A stretch of 64,000 nucleotides of DNA from Pelagihabitans sp947500445 (GTDB taxonomy: Bacteria; Bacteroidota; Bacteroidia; Flavobacteriales; Flavobacteriaceae). The translations under genes and the position numbers were made by a program. The notes beneath the pieces were generated by a model, which was not told the DNA's origin, did no database searches, and saw only the letters and a list, made by a program, of their open reading frames with translations. Positions within the stretch are counted from its first letter, which is position 1. Each line of letters starts with the position of its first letter. The DNA lies in NCBI RefSeq assembly GCF_050589625.1, contig NZ_JBNGOP010000005.1, positions 201,103 through 265,102 of the forward strand, read 5' to 3'. Of this stretch, positions 18,669 through 28,931 are shown in pieces.

Positions 18669-21600
18669 ATGAATACCACAAGCCAAAACACACGCATTGC
18701 CTACAAAGCAGCCAACGATTATTGGATGTCTAAGCTCCAGGATATCACCATACCAACCTATTCGTTGGGCATAGGTGATAAGGAGGGGAGTGACAGGCTT
18801 GCCGGCCAAGTGCCAGCCACTACCAAAGCACTGGTGAGCCATGTAGCAAAAGGGCGTGACTTGGCTTCCTCCATGGTATACCTTACGGTATTCAGGGCAT
18901 TGCGCTATCATTACTTCCGGGATGTAGACGGGGTCACTTGCTTACCGCCTCAAAAGGGCAAAGAAGAGCAGCAACCTGTGTATTTACTGCTTTCGGTCAA
19001 TAGCGACACTACATTGCGGCATATACTCAAAGCTTGCAGTGAAGGTTGGAAAGCTGCCTACCAACATGCAGCGTACGAGCGTGAGGAGTTAGCGGCATTG
19101 TTGGCAAGCCGTGGTTTCAGCTTGGAGGGAATAGGGCAAGTAGCCTACTTCGACGAGCGGTTGCACCAGCAGCATGACATGAGCGCTTCGGCTTTAGGGC
19201 TATCATTGTTGGGTGAGGAGGGAGCCGTATTCGAGTGGGTATATGATGCCGTCAAGTTCCCCGAAGTATACATGCAGCAGTGGGCTGGGCATTATCTCAA
19301 GGCACTGGCCTGTTTCAAGGAATGGCTCGACCTACCCATTGTAGACTGGCCGTTGTTGTCTGAAGAAGAAAAACTCCAACAGCTCAATGTGTGGAACCGT
19401 ACTGGGGTTGATTACCCTGATAAAGCCACGTTACACGGATTGTTTGAAGAGCAAGTCAAAAGCAATGGGAGCAGAACCGCCGTAGCCGATGACAGGCAGT
19501 CACTTACCTATCAAGCCCTGGACCATGCAGCCAATCAATTGGCCAGTCACTTGCGCGAGGCTTATGGGGTTGGGCGCAACGATCGTGTAGCAGTCATGCT
19601 GGATCGTGGTGTACCGCTGTGGGTAGCCTTACTGGCTGTATTAAAGACTGGCGCAGCATACGTACCCATTGGTACAAGCTTTCCAGACTCCAGAGTCGAA
19701 TTCATCCTGCAAGATGTTACGCCAAAGGCGATGATTGCCACTAGTTCCGAGGTGTTTTCTGATACTGAGATTCCCACCTTGTATATGGACTCGGACGAAT
19801 GGGAGCATCAAGGCGGAGAAAACCAACTCGAACCGGTCAGCCCTGATGCTACAGCATGCATTATATATACCTCCGGCTCCACGGGCACCCCCAAAGGCGT
19901 GGCAGTAGCGCACCGGGGTGTGGTAAACAGGATCGCTTGGCAATGGCAAGCCCTGGGGTATGGACAAAACGACGTAGTGTTACAAAAGACTACTCCTACG
20001 TTTGACGTGTCTGTGTGGGAATTGTTCATGCCACTCGCCTTTGGGGCAAGAGCTGTGGCTTGCGAAACGGTCACCGCCCACGACCCTCAGTTGCTGTGCG
20101 AGGCCATCGAGCGGCATCACGTCACCAACCTCCATTTTGTGCCATCTATGTTTCAGGCTTTTTTGGAAAACCTTGACACGGAACAGTTAAGCCAAACCAA
20201 AACACTCCGAAGCATCGTGACCAGTGGCGAGGCACTCAAAGCAGATACGGTAGATAAGCATTATGATAAGTTTCCCAGTGTACCGTTGCACAACTTGTAT
20301 GGCCCCACAGAGGCTTCTATAGACGTATCGTGGCACCAAGCCCAGCCGGGGCAATCGGTAGTGCCCATTGGCAAACCGATACAAAATATCAAGCTTCACA
20401 TATGCGATGAAAACGGGCGGTTGTTGCCTGCCGGGGCTGTTGGGGAGATCAATATTGCCGGTATCGGGCTGGCGCATGGCTATGTCAACCAGCCCAAGCT
20501 TACAGCAGATAAGTTTGTGGCTGGGGCTTTACCCTTACGGGAAACAACCTACCGCACTGGTGACTTGGGGCGGTGGCTGCCCAATGGAGAAATCGCCTAC
20601 ATGGGCAGGACAGACCACCAAGTCAAGCTGCGTGGATTCCGCATAGAGTTGGGCGAGATAGAAAGCGTACTGCTACGTCACCAGGCAGTCAATGCATGCG
20701 CGGTATTATTGAAGGCTAGCCCGGACAGGCTGGTAGCATTCCTTGTAGGTGCTGGCCAAGGGCAGGAGGAAAATCTCCATGCCCATATGGAGGCAAATTT
20801 GCCAGCGTATATGGTAGTGCACCAATTGGTGCATATAGCAGAGATGCCCCTGACCCCTTCTGGCAAGGCAGACCGGAAAGCATTGGCATGTTTGGAGGAA
20901 GGCGGAGGCATGGTCGGGCAATATACACCCCCTCAGTCAGATGAGGAAAAGCTGCTCGTAGAGGTATGGCAAGCGGTATTGCAAAAAGAGCAAGTGGGCA
21001 TTACGGATAACTTCTTTCACTTAGGCGGTGATTCGATCGTAGCGATACAAGTAGTGAGTCGGTTGGCTGCGTCAGGTTACCAGTTGCAAGTAAAGCAACT
21101 GCTCAAAGACCCCTATATCGACCGGTTGGCGCAGATCATGGAGCGGCGGCAAAACATGGCCTCACAAGCATTGGTGACGGGCCGGTCACGGTTAGCACCC
21201 ATGCAGTGGCACCTGGTGGTGCACAATGGTGTTCATATGCATCATTTTAACCAAGTGATGTCCCTCGCGGTGGATAGCTTGCCTACAATAGACCGGTTAA
21301 GGCAGCTATTCGCGCAGTTGGCACAGCACCACGATATGCTCCGGTTTACCTACCATGTGGAAGACAACTACCCCTATGGGTATATCCACGACGGGCAGGC
21401 CATACCAGAAGTTTTGGAGGCAAGCCTACAGAGCGAGGCTGACGAGCAAAAGGACCTGGAGCAGTTGGTGACCGAGGCACAGGCTTCGTTCAACTTGCAA
21501 TCAGGCCCGTTGTTAAAAGCAATCGCTGTGCGGTCTACAACGCAAGACTACCTTTTGTTGATCGCCCACCATCTGATTATCGATGGGGTGTCGTGGCGTA

Positions 21601-24600
21601 TCCTATTAGAAGACCTGCATACGCTTTGGCAAATGCCCGAAGCAACGGACTTAAAGGATGGAGTGCTCCCCAACAAGTCTTTTTCGTACCGTGATTGGGT
21701 GGAAAAACTGTACGAAGAAGCAGGGCAAGCAACGTTTGAGGAAGTGGCGCGAGAATACTGGCCTGTAGCAAAGGAAAAAGACATGCCAGCGTTGCCGGGA
21801 CAGGCAATGGCAGCACCAGACCTTGTCCGAGACGCAGCGTACTGTCATGTCTTGTTTGACCAAGACATGACCGAGGCATTGCGTGGCCCGCTCAATAAGC
21901 CGTTCAACACCGATTTGCAAGACTTCCTATTGGCGGCGGTAAGCGATGTGCTTGCAGTGTGGGTGGGAGCCCAAAGCCTGCCGATTATGCTCGAAGGGCA
22001 CGGTAGGGAAACCTGGGGTAGTTTTGCCGAGGTTGATTTGAGCCGTACCGTCGGGTGGTTTACCAGTATTTATCCAGTATACCTCACCCGACAAACAGGC
22101 CTGCAAGACCAACTTATCCATGTAAAGGAGTGCCTGCGGCGTGTACCGTTTCAAGGCATGGGCTATGGTATGGAGCGATACCTGGGCGAAGCAGCCACCC
22201 CTGAAGCAGTGCGTTACCCAGTATCTTTCAATTACTTGGGTAGTTTTGACGGGGTCACCCAAACTACCGGAGCATTTAAGCTTGTCGATGTGCCAGTAGG
22301 GCCTATCCAAGCACCAGACGGCCCCCGACAGTTTGCATTGGAAGTATCAGCGGTGGTAGTAGAAGGGCGACTAAGGTTAGCGTTGGCCTACAACAGGCTA
22401 TACCATACGCAGCGGGATATGGAACAGCTTTTGGACCAGATCAAAGGTTCGTTGGAAGCTTTGGCCAATATGGCAGCAAGTCAACAGCGACGTATCTATA
22501 CACCCACAGATTTTCGCTACAAAGCACTCACCTTGCAACAAGCCAGCGAGCTTGGAGAAACTGAAGCATTGGAGGAGGTTATGCCACTAAGCCCTATGCA
22601 GGAAGGTATCCTGTTTCATGCCTTGATGGCACCCGACAGTGCGGCATACTTTGAGCAAGTGAGCATGACACTACAGGGAAAACTGGACATAGCCCGCCTC
22701 ACCGTATGCTTCCAAATGTTAGGTGAGCGGCATTCGGTACTCAAAGCACGTATATGGGGACAAGCAAGTGGCACCACCCTGCAAATCATCTCAGCGCAAC
22801 GGCCCTTGCCAGTGATTCAAGAAGACTTTAGTGACGAAGGGAATCAGCAAGCAGCCATAGAAGCCTGGAAACAAACTGACCGCCAACAAGGCTTTGATTT
22901 GTATAGCGAGCCACTTACCCGACTGGGTATCCTCAAGATAGCCGAGGATACGCACGAGATTGTCTGGAGCCACCACCATATAATCATGGACGGCTGGTGC
23001 CTGGGTATTGTGCTGGGCGACTTGTTTGCACTCTATGGGCAGCAGGGTACGCCGAGTTTGGGCAATTTGTCGCCCGTAGCACCTTATGCAGCCTACATCG
23101 ATTGGCTGGATACCGTAGACCGAAAGGCGGCGGAAGCGTATTGGAATGCCTACCTCAATGGTTTTGGGGAAGCCAGCACCTTGAGCATGCACAAAGAGAC
23201 CGGTGCAAACGGACAAGGTAGCCAGCGTTTGCGGTTGGGCAAAGTAGTAAGCACGGCACTCAAAGCCTCGGCACAAAAGCAAGAAGTAACCCTGAACACC
23301 ACCATCCAGGCATTGTGGGGGGTACTATTGCACAAGCTTGTGCGGCAAACGGACATATTGTTTGGGGGCGTAGTGTCAGGCCGCCCTGCCGAACTGCCCG
23401 GTGTGGAGCAAATGGTAGGGCTTTTTATCAATACTCTGCCTGTAAGGCTGCAGATTGGCCAGGAAGACACGGTGTGGGGAGTAGCAGCCCGGCTACAAGG
23501 CGATGCCATCGAGGCTACCCCATATCATCATTTTCCACTGGCTGATATTCAAGCCATGCGTGGGGCTAAGCAAGTCCTGTTCGACCATATTATGGTGTTT
23601 GATAACTACCCAGTAGCCGATCAGCTTCAGCAAATTAGCCAACAGGCAGATCAACTACCCGAAGTGGTGGGCATGGGACTGGTAGAAGCAACACATTATG
23701 GACTTACTGTAATCGTAGTGCCCGGAGAGGATATTGAGGTGCGGTTTGAGTATGACAAAGCTACCTATACCGATGCCCAAATGGCACAAGTAAGTAGCTG
23801 CTTCGAGCGTTTGGCACAGCAAGCCATCGAAACATCCGATACCCCCATCGCATCCCTCAGGCTGTTAAGCGACAGTCAACGAAAAGCCTTGCTGGCACAT
23901 AACCCAAAGCCTGTCAGCTATCCCGATGGAGAAAATGTACCGGTACTCCTCGAAGCTTGTGCTAGTCAAAACCCCGACAAGCTGGCATTGGTATGCGCAG
24001 AGGATCGCTACACCTATCAGGCGCTTGAGGCACTGACCAATCAAGTGGCAAACTATCTGCTGGCCAGCTATGATATTGGTCCCGACGTTTGCGTAGGCGT
24101 GATGTTGCATCGTTCCGCGTGGAGTGTCATCGCGATGAATGCCGTACTCAAAACAGGGGCTTGCTATTTGCCGATAGACCCGACCCTGCCTGCCGAGCGT
24201 ATCGATTACATTGTAAATGACGCAAAGCCCGTGGTCATCTTTACCCAGGCAGCGTGTGAAGCAGCGCTGCCACATGAATGGCAAAACCGGTTGTGCATGG
24301 TGGAGGGCCATGAGTGGCAAGACTTCGCTGATCAAAGCCCGGACATTAAAATTGAGGCAGATAGCCTTTCTTACATTATCTACACCTCTGGCTCTACAGG
24401 CACCCCCAAGGGCGTTGCACAAACCCATCGTACTGTTCATAATCTGATTCGCTGGGACATAGATCACTCAGGCATAGCGGGTGGCTTGCGGCAGTTACAA
24501 TACAGCGCATTTGGTTTTGATTCCAGTTTGCACGATGCCTGGTTTGTGCTCAGCAATGGCGGTACCTTATACGTAGCAACTGATGAACTACGTACCGATT

Positions 24601-27600
24601 TTGAAGCACTGTCCACCTATGTAGTGCAAGAAGGGATTGAAGTATTTTCCGTACCGTTTTCGGCATTGGATGCCTTCTTCTCAATTTATGGTGACAGTGG
24701 TTTGTCGGGCCACCAGCTCAAACATTTGATTAGCACCGGGGAGCAATTGTTGGTAAACACACCGCTGAAGCAGTTTTTGGAAGCCAACCCTGCGGTGTGC
24801 TTGCACAACTTTTACGGTCCTAGCGAGACGCATGTGGTCACGGCCGCCAAGCTGTCCGCGGCTATGGGCAACATAACCGAGCGACCGACCATAGGCTACC
24901 CACTCACTAATGCACGCCTATACGTACTTGACGAGCAGTACCACCTGATGCCCGAAGGTGTGCCCGGGCAAATCTTTATTGCTGGCGAGTACTTGGCTAA
25001 AGGCTACCTTGGCAAGATGGCATTGACTTCACAGCGGTTTGTGGACGATCCGTTTTACCCTGGTGAAAAGATGTACGCGAGTGGAGACCTTGGCCGTTGG
25101 CTTCCTGACAGACAAATTGAATACCTTGGCCGCATAGATGATCAGGTGAAAATCCGAGGTTTCCGGGTAGAGCCGGGTGAAGTTGAAGCGCAAGTCTTGA
25201 GGCTGCCGGGTATACAAAAAGCCGTGGTCGTTGCCAGTGAGCAAGCAGGAGAACAAACCTTGTTGGCATTTGTAGTGACAGGGGAAAAGTTTGACGAAAC
25301 AAAAGCCAAGCAGCAACTAGCAACGGTTTTGCCAGTGTACATGGTTCCTGCAAACATGCAGCAGATCGAAACCTTTCCACTTACGCCCAATGGCAAGGTA
25401 GACAAGCGTGCTTTGGTGAGTACCATGGCGACGATGGTTACCAGAAAAGGCTATGAACCACCAGTGGGTAGGTTCGAAGAGGCTTTACAAGCAGTATGGC
25501 AAGATGTATTGGCATGTGAGCAAATAGGGGTAACTGACGACTTCTTTGATTTAGGCGGGCACTCCATCAAAGCCATCAAGCTGGGCAACCTGGTACAGGC
25601 CAGGCTACAGCAGCAGCTTACCGTCAGGCAAGTGTTTGAGCACCCGACCATCCGTGCACAGGCGTCCTTGTTAGAAAAGGAGGGAGTGGATAGCCTGCCA
25701 CCAATCAAGAGCCTTGCCGGAGCTGCTGACTACCCACTTTCACCTGGGCAGGAGCGTTTGTGGGTATTGTGGCAACTAGGCACCGATATGGCCGCTTATA
25801 ATATGCCGGGGATATTTGAGTTGTCAGCGTTGCCCGACGAGGGGATGTTGCGACAAGCGCTCGCCAGCGTTATCAAGCAGAATCATAGCCTGCGTACTGT
25901 GTTCGTTGAGCAAGACGGTGAACCGCGTCAGGCAATCATAGAGCCGGGCGAAGCGTGGTGGCAACAAGTGTGGGAAGAAGTAGAATTGTCTGGGGAATCC
26001 TTGGATAGTGAGGCGACCCATCAGTTGGTACTAGAGAGGGCCCAGAGGGCTTTTGACATGGAAAACGGTCCATTGCTGCGGGTCTCTCTCGTGAAGCAAC
26101 CTCAGTCAGGCAAGGCGCTCTTACTGCTGGTCATGTCACATATGATATCCGACGGGTGGTCAATGCAAGTATTATTGACAACATGGCTGACCGCTTACGG
26201 GCGATTGGCCCAAGGCGAGTCGGTAGCCCTCCCTGCACTGGAAATACAGTACCCGGATTTTGCGGTTTGGCAGCGCGATCTGCTGGCGTCTGGTACAGGT
26301 GATAAGGAAAAGGCCTACTGGCTAAGCCAAATGGCCGGGCCACTCCCGATGATGAACCTGCCCACCGACCGCCCAAGGCCGAATATCAAGACTTACGAAG
26401 GGGCGGTTTACAAGGCAGTGATCCATGACAGTGCTGTCGCAGGCTTGCGGCATTTGGTCAAAGAGGAAGGGGGAAGCCTATATATGGGCTTACTCGCGGC
26501 ATTGTCCGCCTTCTTTTATCGGTATACTGGTGGGCAACGCGATATGGTAATTGGCTCGCCCATGGCGGGTAGGCAACATCCTTTGTTGAAAGACCAAATA
26601 GGGTTGTTTCTCAATACGTTGCCACTACGGGTGCAGCCCGATGGTACACAAGGGTTCGGGGCATTGCTGTCCCAGGCCAAAACAGTAGCACTTGGTGCGC
26701 TCGACAATCAAAACCTACCCTTTCAAGAGTTGGTTGAACACCTCAACGTTCGGCGAGACCTGAGCCGGGAGCCGTTGTTCGACGTGCTATTAGTGCTGCA
26801 AAACATGGTAGACATGACAGCGGGTACCACTACGGCGGGCGGTCTTGAAGTAAAGCCGTATAACCAGGACATAGGGCTGAGCAAATACGACTTGAGCTTC
26901 AACTTTGCCGAAACTACCGTAGGACTGGCCTTGACGCTGGAGTACAATACAGATCTTTTCGATCCCGAAACCGTCCATGCGATGTGCGAACGGTTTGAAC
27001 GGCTTTTGCTGGGGATGACACAGCAGCCGGAGTCCCCTATTGCCCAGGTACCATGGCTGGACGAGGCAGAGGAACGATACTTGATAGATACACTGGCAGG
27101 CAAAGCGGTTGCTTACGACCAGGGTACCCTACATAGCTTAATCTCGGAGCAAGCAGTCCTGACCGCCGACGCTCCGGCAATAGGATGTCGGGGCAAGTGG
27201 CTTACCTATGGGGAATTGGAAAGGCTGGCCAACCAGGTAGCGCGTTACCTGACCGATGAAATGGGTGTGCAACCAGGTGATAAGGTCGGTATACTGTGTC
27301 ACCGGGATGAAAAAATGGTAGCCTTGCTGTTAGGGGTTCTAAAGACAGGGGCGGCTTATGTCGCCATTGATCCTGCCTACCCTGCGACTCGAATCACTTT
27401 TATGACCGAAGATGCAGGCCTTACTTTGTTAGTTGCGGAACAGGCAGCGATATCGGGAGGCATTCCGGCTGAACTGACTGTATTGTCTTTGCAAACACTG
27501 TTGGAGGGGGCTACTACCCAAACTACGGATAGCCTGCCAGAAAAGGCTAGTCCCGAAGGCCTGGCCTATATGATCTATACCAGTGGGTCCACCGGACAGC

Positions 27601-28892
27601 CCAAAGGCGTACAGATAGAGCATTGTCAGGTGACCGCCTTTATGCATTGGTGTCGACAAGAATTTGCCCAATCAGATTATCAATTGGCCCTAGCTGTGAC
27701 TTCCTACTGTTTCGACCTTTCCGTCTTCGAATTGTTCTTTCCGCTCACCGTAGGTAAACCAGTACAGGTGCTAGGTTCAGGGGTTGAGATTATAGAAGTG
27801 CTGCAAACTGCAACCGAACCACTGCTGGTCAACACGGTACCATCGGTAGTGGGTGAGCTCATTGCCGCAGGGGCTGACCTGTCGCCTATCGCCGTGCTCA
27901 ATATGGCAGGAGAACCAATCCCATTCCACTTTAAGGAGCATTTTGACCTTGGGCAAATGGAAGTACGCAACCTCTATGGTCCCAGCGAAGATACTACCTA
28001 CAGCACCTGCTACCGCTTTGTGCAAACAGACGATGTGATTCCCATCGGCTACCCAATTGCCAATACTTACTGTTACCTGATGGATGAAAACGGGCAGCTT
28101 ACACCTCCTGGGGTGGCAGGAGAGCTATGCCTGTCAGGTGCGGGAGTGGCACGAGGCTACCATGGCCGCCCGACACTGACCAGGGAACGTTTTGGCGAAG
28201 ATCTCTTCCGCCCGGGCAACCGCCTGTACAAGACGGGGGATCTTTGTAAATGGAGGGCTGACGGGCAGCTGGAATACCTCGGCAGGATCGACAATCAGGT
28301 AAAAGTAAGAGGCTTTAGGATCGAGCCGGGGGAGATCGAAAAGGCACTGGCCGCTCACGATGGTATTGGCGAAGCTTTGGTGGCCGTGTGGGATAGCCCT
28401 GATCAAGGCCCCAAGCTGGTAGCTTATGTACAAGCCACAGACGAGGAGTTGGTGGAAGCTGCACAGCAGCGCATCAAACAACAACTGCCCGTATACATGC
28501 ACCCCGACTATGTGGTGATATTGGAAGTGTTTCCCAGAAATACCAACGGCAAAACTGACCGGACAGCCCTACCAGCACCACAAGCCAAGGTGGCGCAAGA
28601 AGTAACTGCCGCTACCAATGAAGAAGAGGCGCGTGTGATGGCTTGCTGGAAAGCTGTACTCGGGGCCGATGAACTAGGCATACACCACAATTTCTTTGAA
28701 GCTGGTGGTAATTCGCTCAAGGCAATAAGACTGTTCAAAGCCCTTGACAGCGAATTCCCCAACACCTTTAAAGTCACAGACCTGTTTAGCAGGGCGACCA
28801 TCGCCAGTCAGGCAGCATTTGCCCGAGGGCAAGGCACAAATGGTAAGGAAGGCGAAGGCCCTTCGGAAGAATTGATTGAATTAACTTACTAA
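18669..28892 (+). CDS. NRPS: half-C-A(Ser)-T-E-C-A(X2)-T-C-A(Ala)-T
   Basis: A 3407-residue synthetase beginning 9 bp after the previous stop. Residues 1-235 resemble only the C-terminal lobe of a condensation domain: the YW..L start and the LLSEEEK linker are recognisable but there is no HHxxxDG motif. Then A at 254-750 with code DVWHVSLID(K), the Ser type; T near 785 (LGGDSI); a complete epimerisation domain 842-1260 (HHLIIDGVSW at 967, EGHGRE at 1108, PFQGMGYG at 1160), giving D-Ser; a canonical DCL condensation domain from 1304 (MPLSPMQEGILFH, HHIIMDGW); A at 1756-2250 with unrecognised code DSHSITFVV(K); T 2295 (GGHSI); C from 2355, whose motif reads SHMISDGW (first His is Ser, second, catalytic His kept); A 2814-3300 with Ala code DLFNNALTYK; T 3343 (GGNSL). 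The C-terminus is acidic (PSEELIELTY) and should hand over to the KS of the next protein. Confidence 0.95.
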   Translation: MNTTSQNTRIAYKAANDYWMSKLQDITIPTYSLGIGDKEGSDRLAGQVPATTKALVSHVAKGRDLASSMVYLTVFRALRYHYFRDVDGVTCLPPQKGKEEQQPVYLLLSVNSDTTLRHILKACSEGWKAAYQHAAYEREELAALLASRGFSLEGIGQVAYFDERLHQQHDMSASALGLSLLGEEGAVFEWVYDAVKFPEVYMQQWAGHYLKALACFKEWLDLPIVDWPLLSEEEKLQQLNVWNRTGVDYPDKATLHGLFEEQVKSNGSRTAVADDRQSLTYQALDHAANQLASHLREAYGVGRNDRVAVMLDRGVPLWVALLAVLKTGAAYVPIGTSFPDSRVEFILQDVTPKAMIATSSEVFSDTEIPTLYMDSDEWEHQGGENQLEPVSPDATACIIYTSGSTGTPKGVAVAHRGVVNRIAWQWQALGYGQNDVVLQKTTPTFDVSVWELFMPLAFGARAVACETVTAHDPQLLCEAIERHHVTNLHFVPSMFQAFLENLDTEQLSQTKTLRSIVTSGEALKADTVDKHYDKFPSVPLHNLYGPTEASIDVSWHQAQPGQSVVPIGKPIQNIKLHICDENGRLLPAGAVGEINIAGIGLAHGYVNQPKLTADKFVAGALPLRETTYRTGDLGRWLPNGEIAYMGRTDHQVKLRGFRIELGEIESVLLRHQAVNACAVLLKASPDRLVAFLVGAGQGQEENLHAHMEANLPAYMVVHQLVHIAEMPLTPSGKADRKALACLEEGGGMVGQYTPPQSDEEKLLVEVWQAVLQKEQVGITDNFFHLGGDSIVAIQVVSRLAASGYQLQVKQLLKDPYIDRLAQIMERRQNMASQALVTGRSRLAPMQWHLVVHNGVHMHHFNQVMSLAVDSLPTIDRLRQLFAQLAQHHDMLRFTYHVEDNYPYGYIHDGQAIPEVLEASLQSEADEQKDLEQLVTEAQASFNLQSGPLLKAIAVRSTTQDYLLLIAHHLIIDGVSWRILLEDLHTLWQMPEATDLKDGVLPNKSFSYRDWVEKLYEEAGQATFEEVAREYWPVAKEKDMPALPGQAMAAPDLVRDAAYCHVLFDQDMTEALRGPLNKPFNTDLQDFLLAAVSDVLAVWVGAQSLPIMLEGHGRETWGSFAEVDLSRTVGWFTSIYPVYLTRQTGLQDQLIHVKECLRRVPFQGMGYGMERYLGEAATPEAVRYPVSFNYLGSFDGVTQTTGAFKLVDVPVGPIQAPDGPRQFALEVSAVVVEGRLRLALAYNRLYHTQRDMEQLLDQIKGSLEALANMAASQQRRIYTPTDFRYKALTLQQASELGETEALEEVMPLSPMQEGILFHALMAPDSAAYFEQVSMTLQGKLDIARLTVCFQMLGERHSVLKARIWGQASGTTLQIISAQRPLPVIQEDFSDEGNQQAAIEAWKQTDRQQGFDLYSEPLTRLGILKIAEDTHEIVWSHHHIIMDGWCLGIVLGDLFALYGQQGTPSLGNLSPVAPYAAYIDWLDTVDRKAAEAYWNAYLNGFGEASTLSMHKETGANGQGSQRLRLGKVVSTALKASAQKQEVTLNTTIQALWGVLLHKLVRQTDILFGGVVSGRPAELPGVEQMVGLFINTLPVRLQIGQEDTVWGVAARLQGDAIEATPYHHFPLADIQAMRGAKQVLFDHIMVFDNYPVADQLQQISQQADQLPEVVGMGLVEATHYGLTVIVVPGEDIEVRFEYDKATYTDAQMAQVSSCFERLAQQAIETSDTPIASLRLLSDSQRKALLAHNPKPVSYPDGENVPVLLEACASQNPDKLALVCAEDRYTYQALEALTNQVANYLLASYDIGPDVCVGVMLHRSAWSVIAMNAVLKTGACYLPIDPTLPAERIDYIVNDAKPVVIFTQAACEAALPHEWQNRLCMVEGHEWQDFADQSPDIKIEADSLSYIIYTSGSTGTPKGVAQTHRTVHNLIRWDIDHSGIAGGLRQLQYSAFGFDSSLHDAWFVLSNGGTLYVATDELRTDFEALSTYVVQEGIEVFSVPFSALDAFFSIYGDSGLSGHQLKHLISTGEQLLVNTPLKQFLEANPAVCLHNFYGPSETHVVTAAKLSAAMGNITERPTIGYPLTNARLYVLDEQYHLMPEGVPGQIFIAGEYLAKGYLGKMALTSQRFVDDPFYPGEKMYASGDLGRWLPDRQIEYLGRIDDQVKIRGFRVEPGEVEAQVLRLPGIQKAVVVASEQAGEQTLLAFVVTGEKFDETKAKQQLATVLPVYMVPANMQQIETFPLTPNGKVDKRALVSTMATMVTRKGYEPPVGRFEEALQAVWQDVLACEQIGVTDDFFDLGGHSIKAIKLGNLVQARLQQQLTVRQVFEHPTIRAQASLLEKEGVDSLPPIKSLAGAADYPLSPGQERLWVLWQLGTDMAAYNMPGIFELSALPDEGMLRQALASVIKQNHSLRTVFVEQDGEPRQAIIEPGEAWWQQVWEEVELSGESLDSEATHQLVLERAQRAFDMENGPLLRVSLVKQPQSGKALLLLVMSHMISDGWSMQVLLTTWLTAYGRLAQGESVALPALEIQYPDFAVWQRDLLASGTGDKEKAYWLSQMAGPLPMMNLPTDRPRPNIKTYEGAVYKAVIHDSAVAGLRHLVKEEGGSLYMGLLAALSAFFYRYTGGQRDMVIGSPMAGRQHPLLKDQIGLFLNTLPLRVQPDGTQGFGALLSQAKTVALGALDNQNLPFQELVEHLNVRRDLSREPLFDVLLVLQNMVDMTAGTTTAGGLEVKPYNQDIGLSKYDLSFNFAETTVGLALTLEYNTDLFDPETVHAMCERFERLLLGMTQQPESPIAQVPWLDEAEERYLIDTLAGKAVAYDQGTLHSLISEQAVLTADAPAIGCRGKWLTYGELERLANQVARYLTDEMGVQPGDKVGILCHRDEKMVALLLGVLKTGAAYVAIDPAYPATRITFMTEDAGLTLLVAEQAAISGGIPAELTVLSLQTLLEGATTQTTDSLPEKASPEGLAYMIYTSGSTGQPKGVQIEHCQVTAFMHWCRQEFAQSDYQLALAVTSYCFDLSVFELFFPLTVGKPVQVLGSGVEIIEVLQTATEPLLVNTVPSVVGELIAAGADLSPIAVLNMAGEPIPFHFKEHFDLGQMEVRNLYGPSEDTTYSTCYRFVQTDDVIPIGYPIANTYCYLMDENGQLTPPGVAGELCLSGAGVARGYHGRPTLTRERFGEDLFRPGNRLYKTGDLCKWRADGQLEYLGRIDNQVKVRGFRIEPGEIEKALAAHDGIGEALVAVWDSPDQGPKLVAYVQATDEELVEAAQQRIKQQLPVYMHPDYVVILEVFPRNTNGKTDRTALPAPQAKVAQEVTAATNEEEARVMACWKAVLGADELGIHHNFFEAGGNSLKAIRLFKALDSEFPNTFKVTDLFSRATIASQAAFARGQGTNGKEGEGPSEELIELTY

Positions 28893-28931
28893 GCCAATAG
28901 GGCTTCAATAGTAAAAAACAAATTAGCCAAC

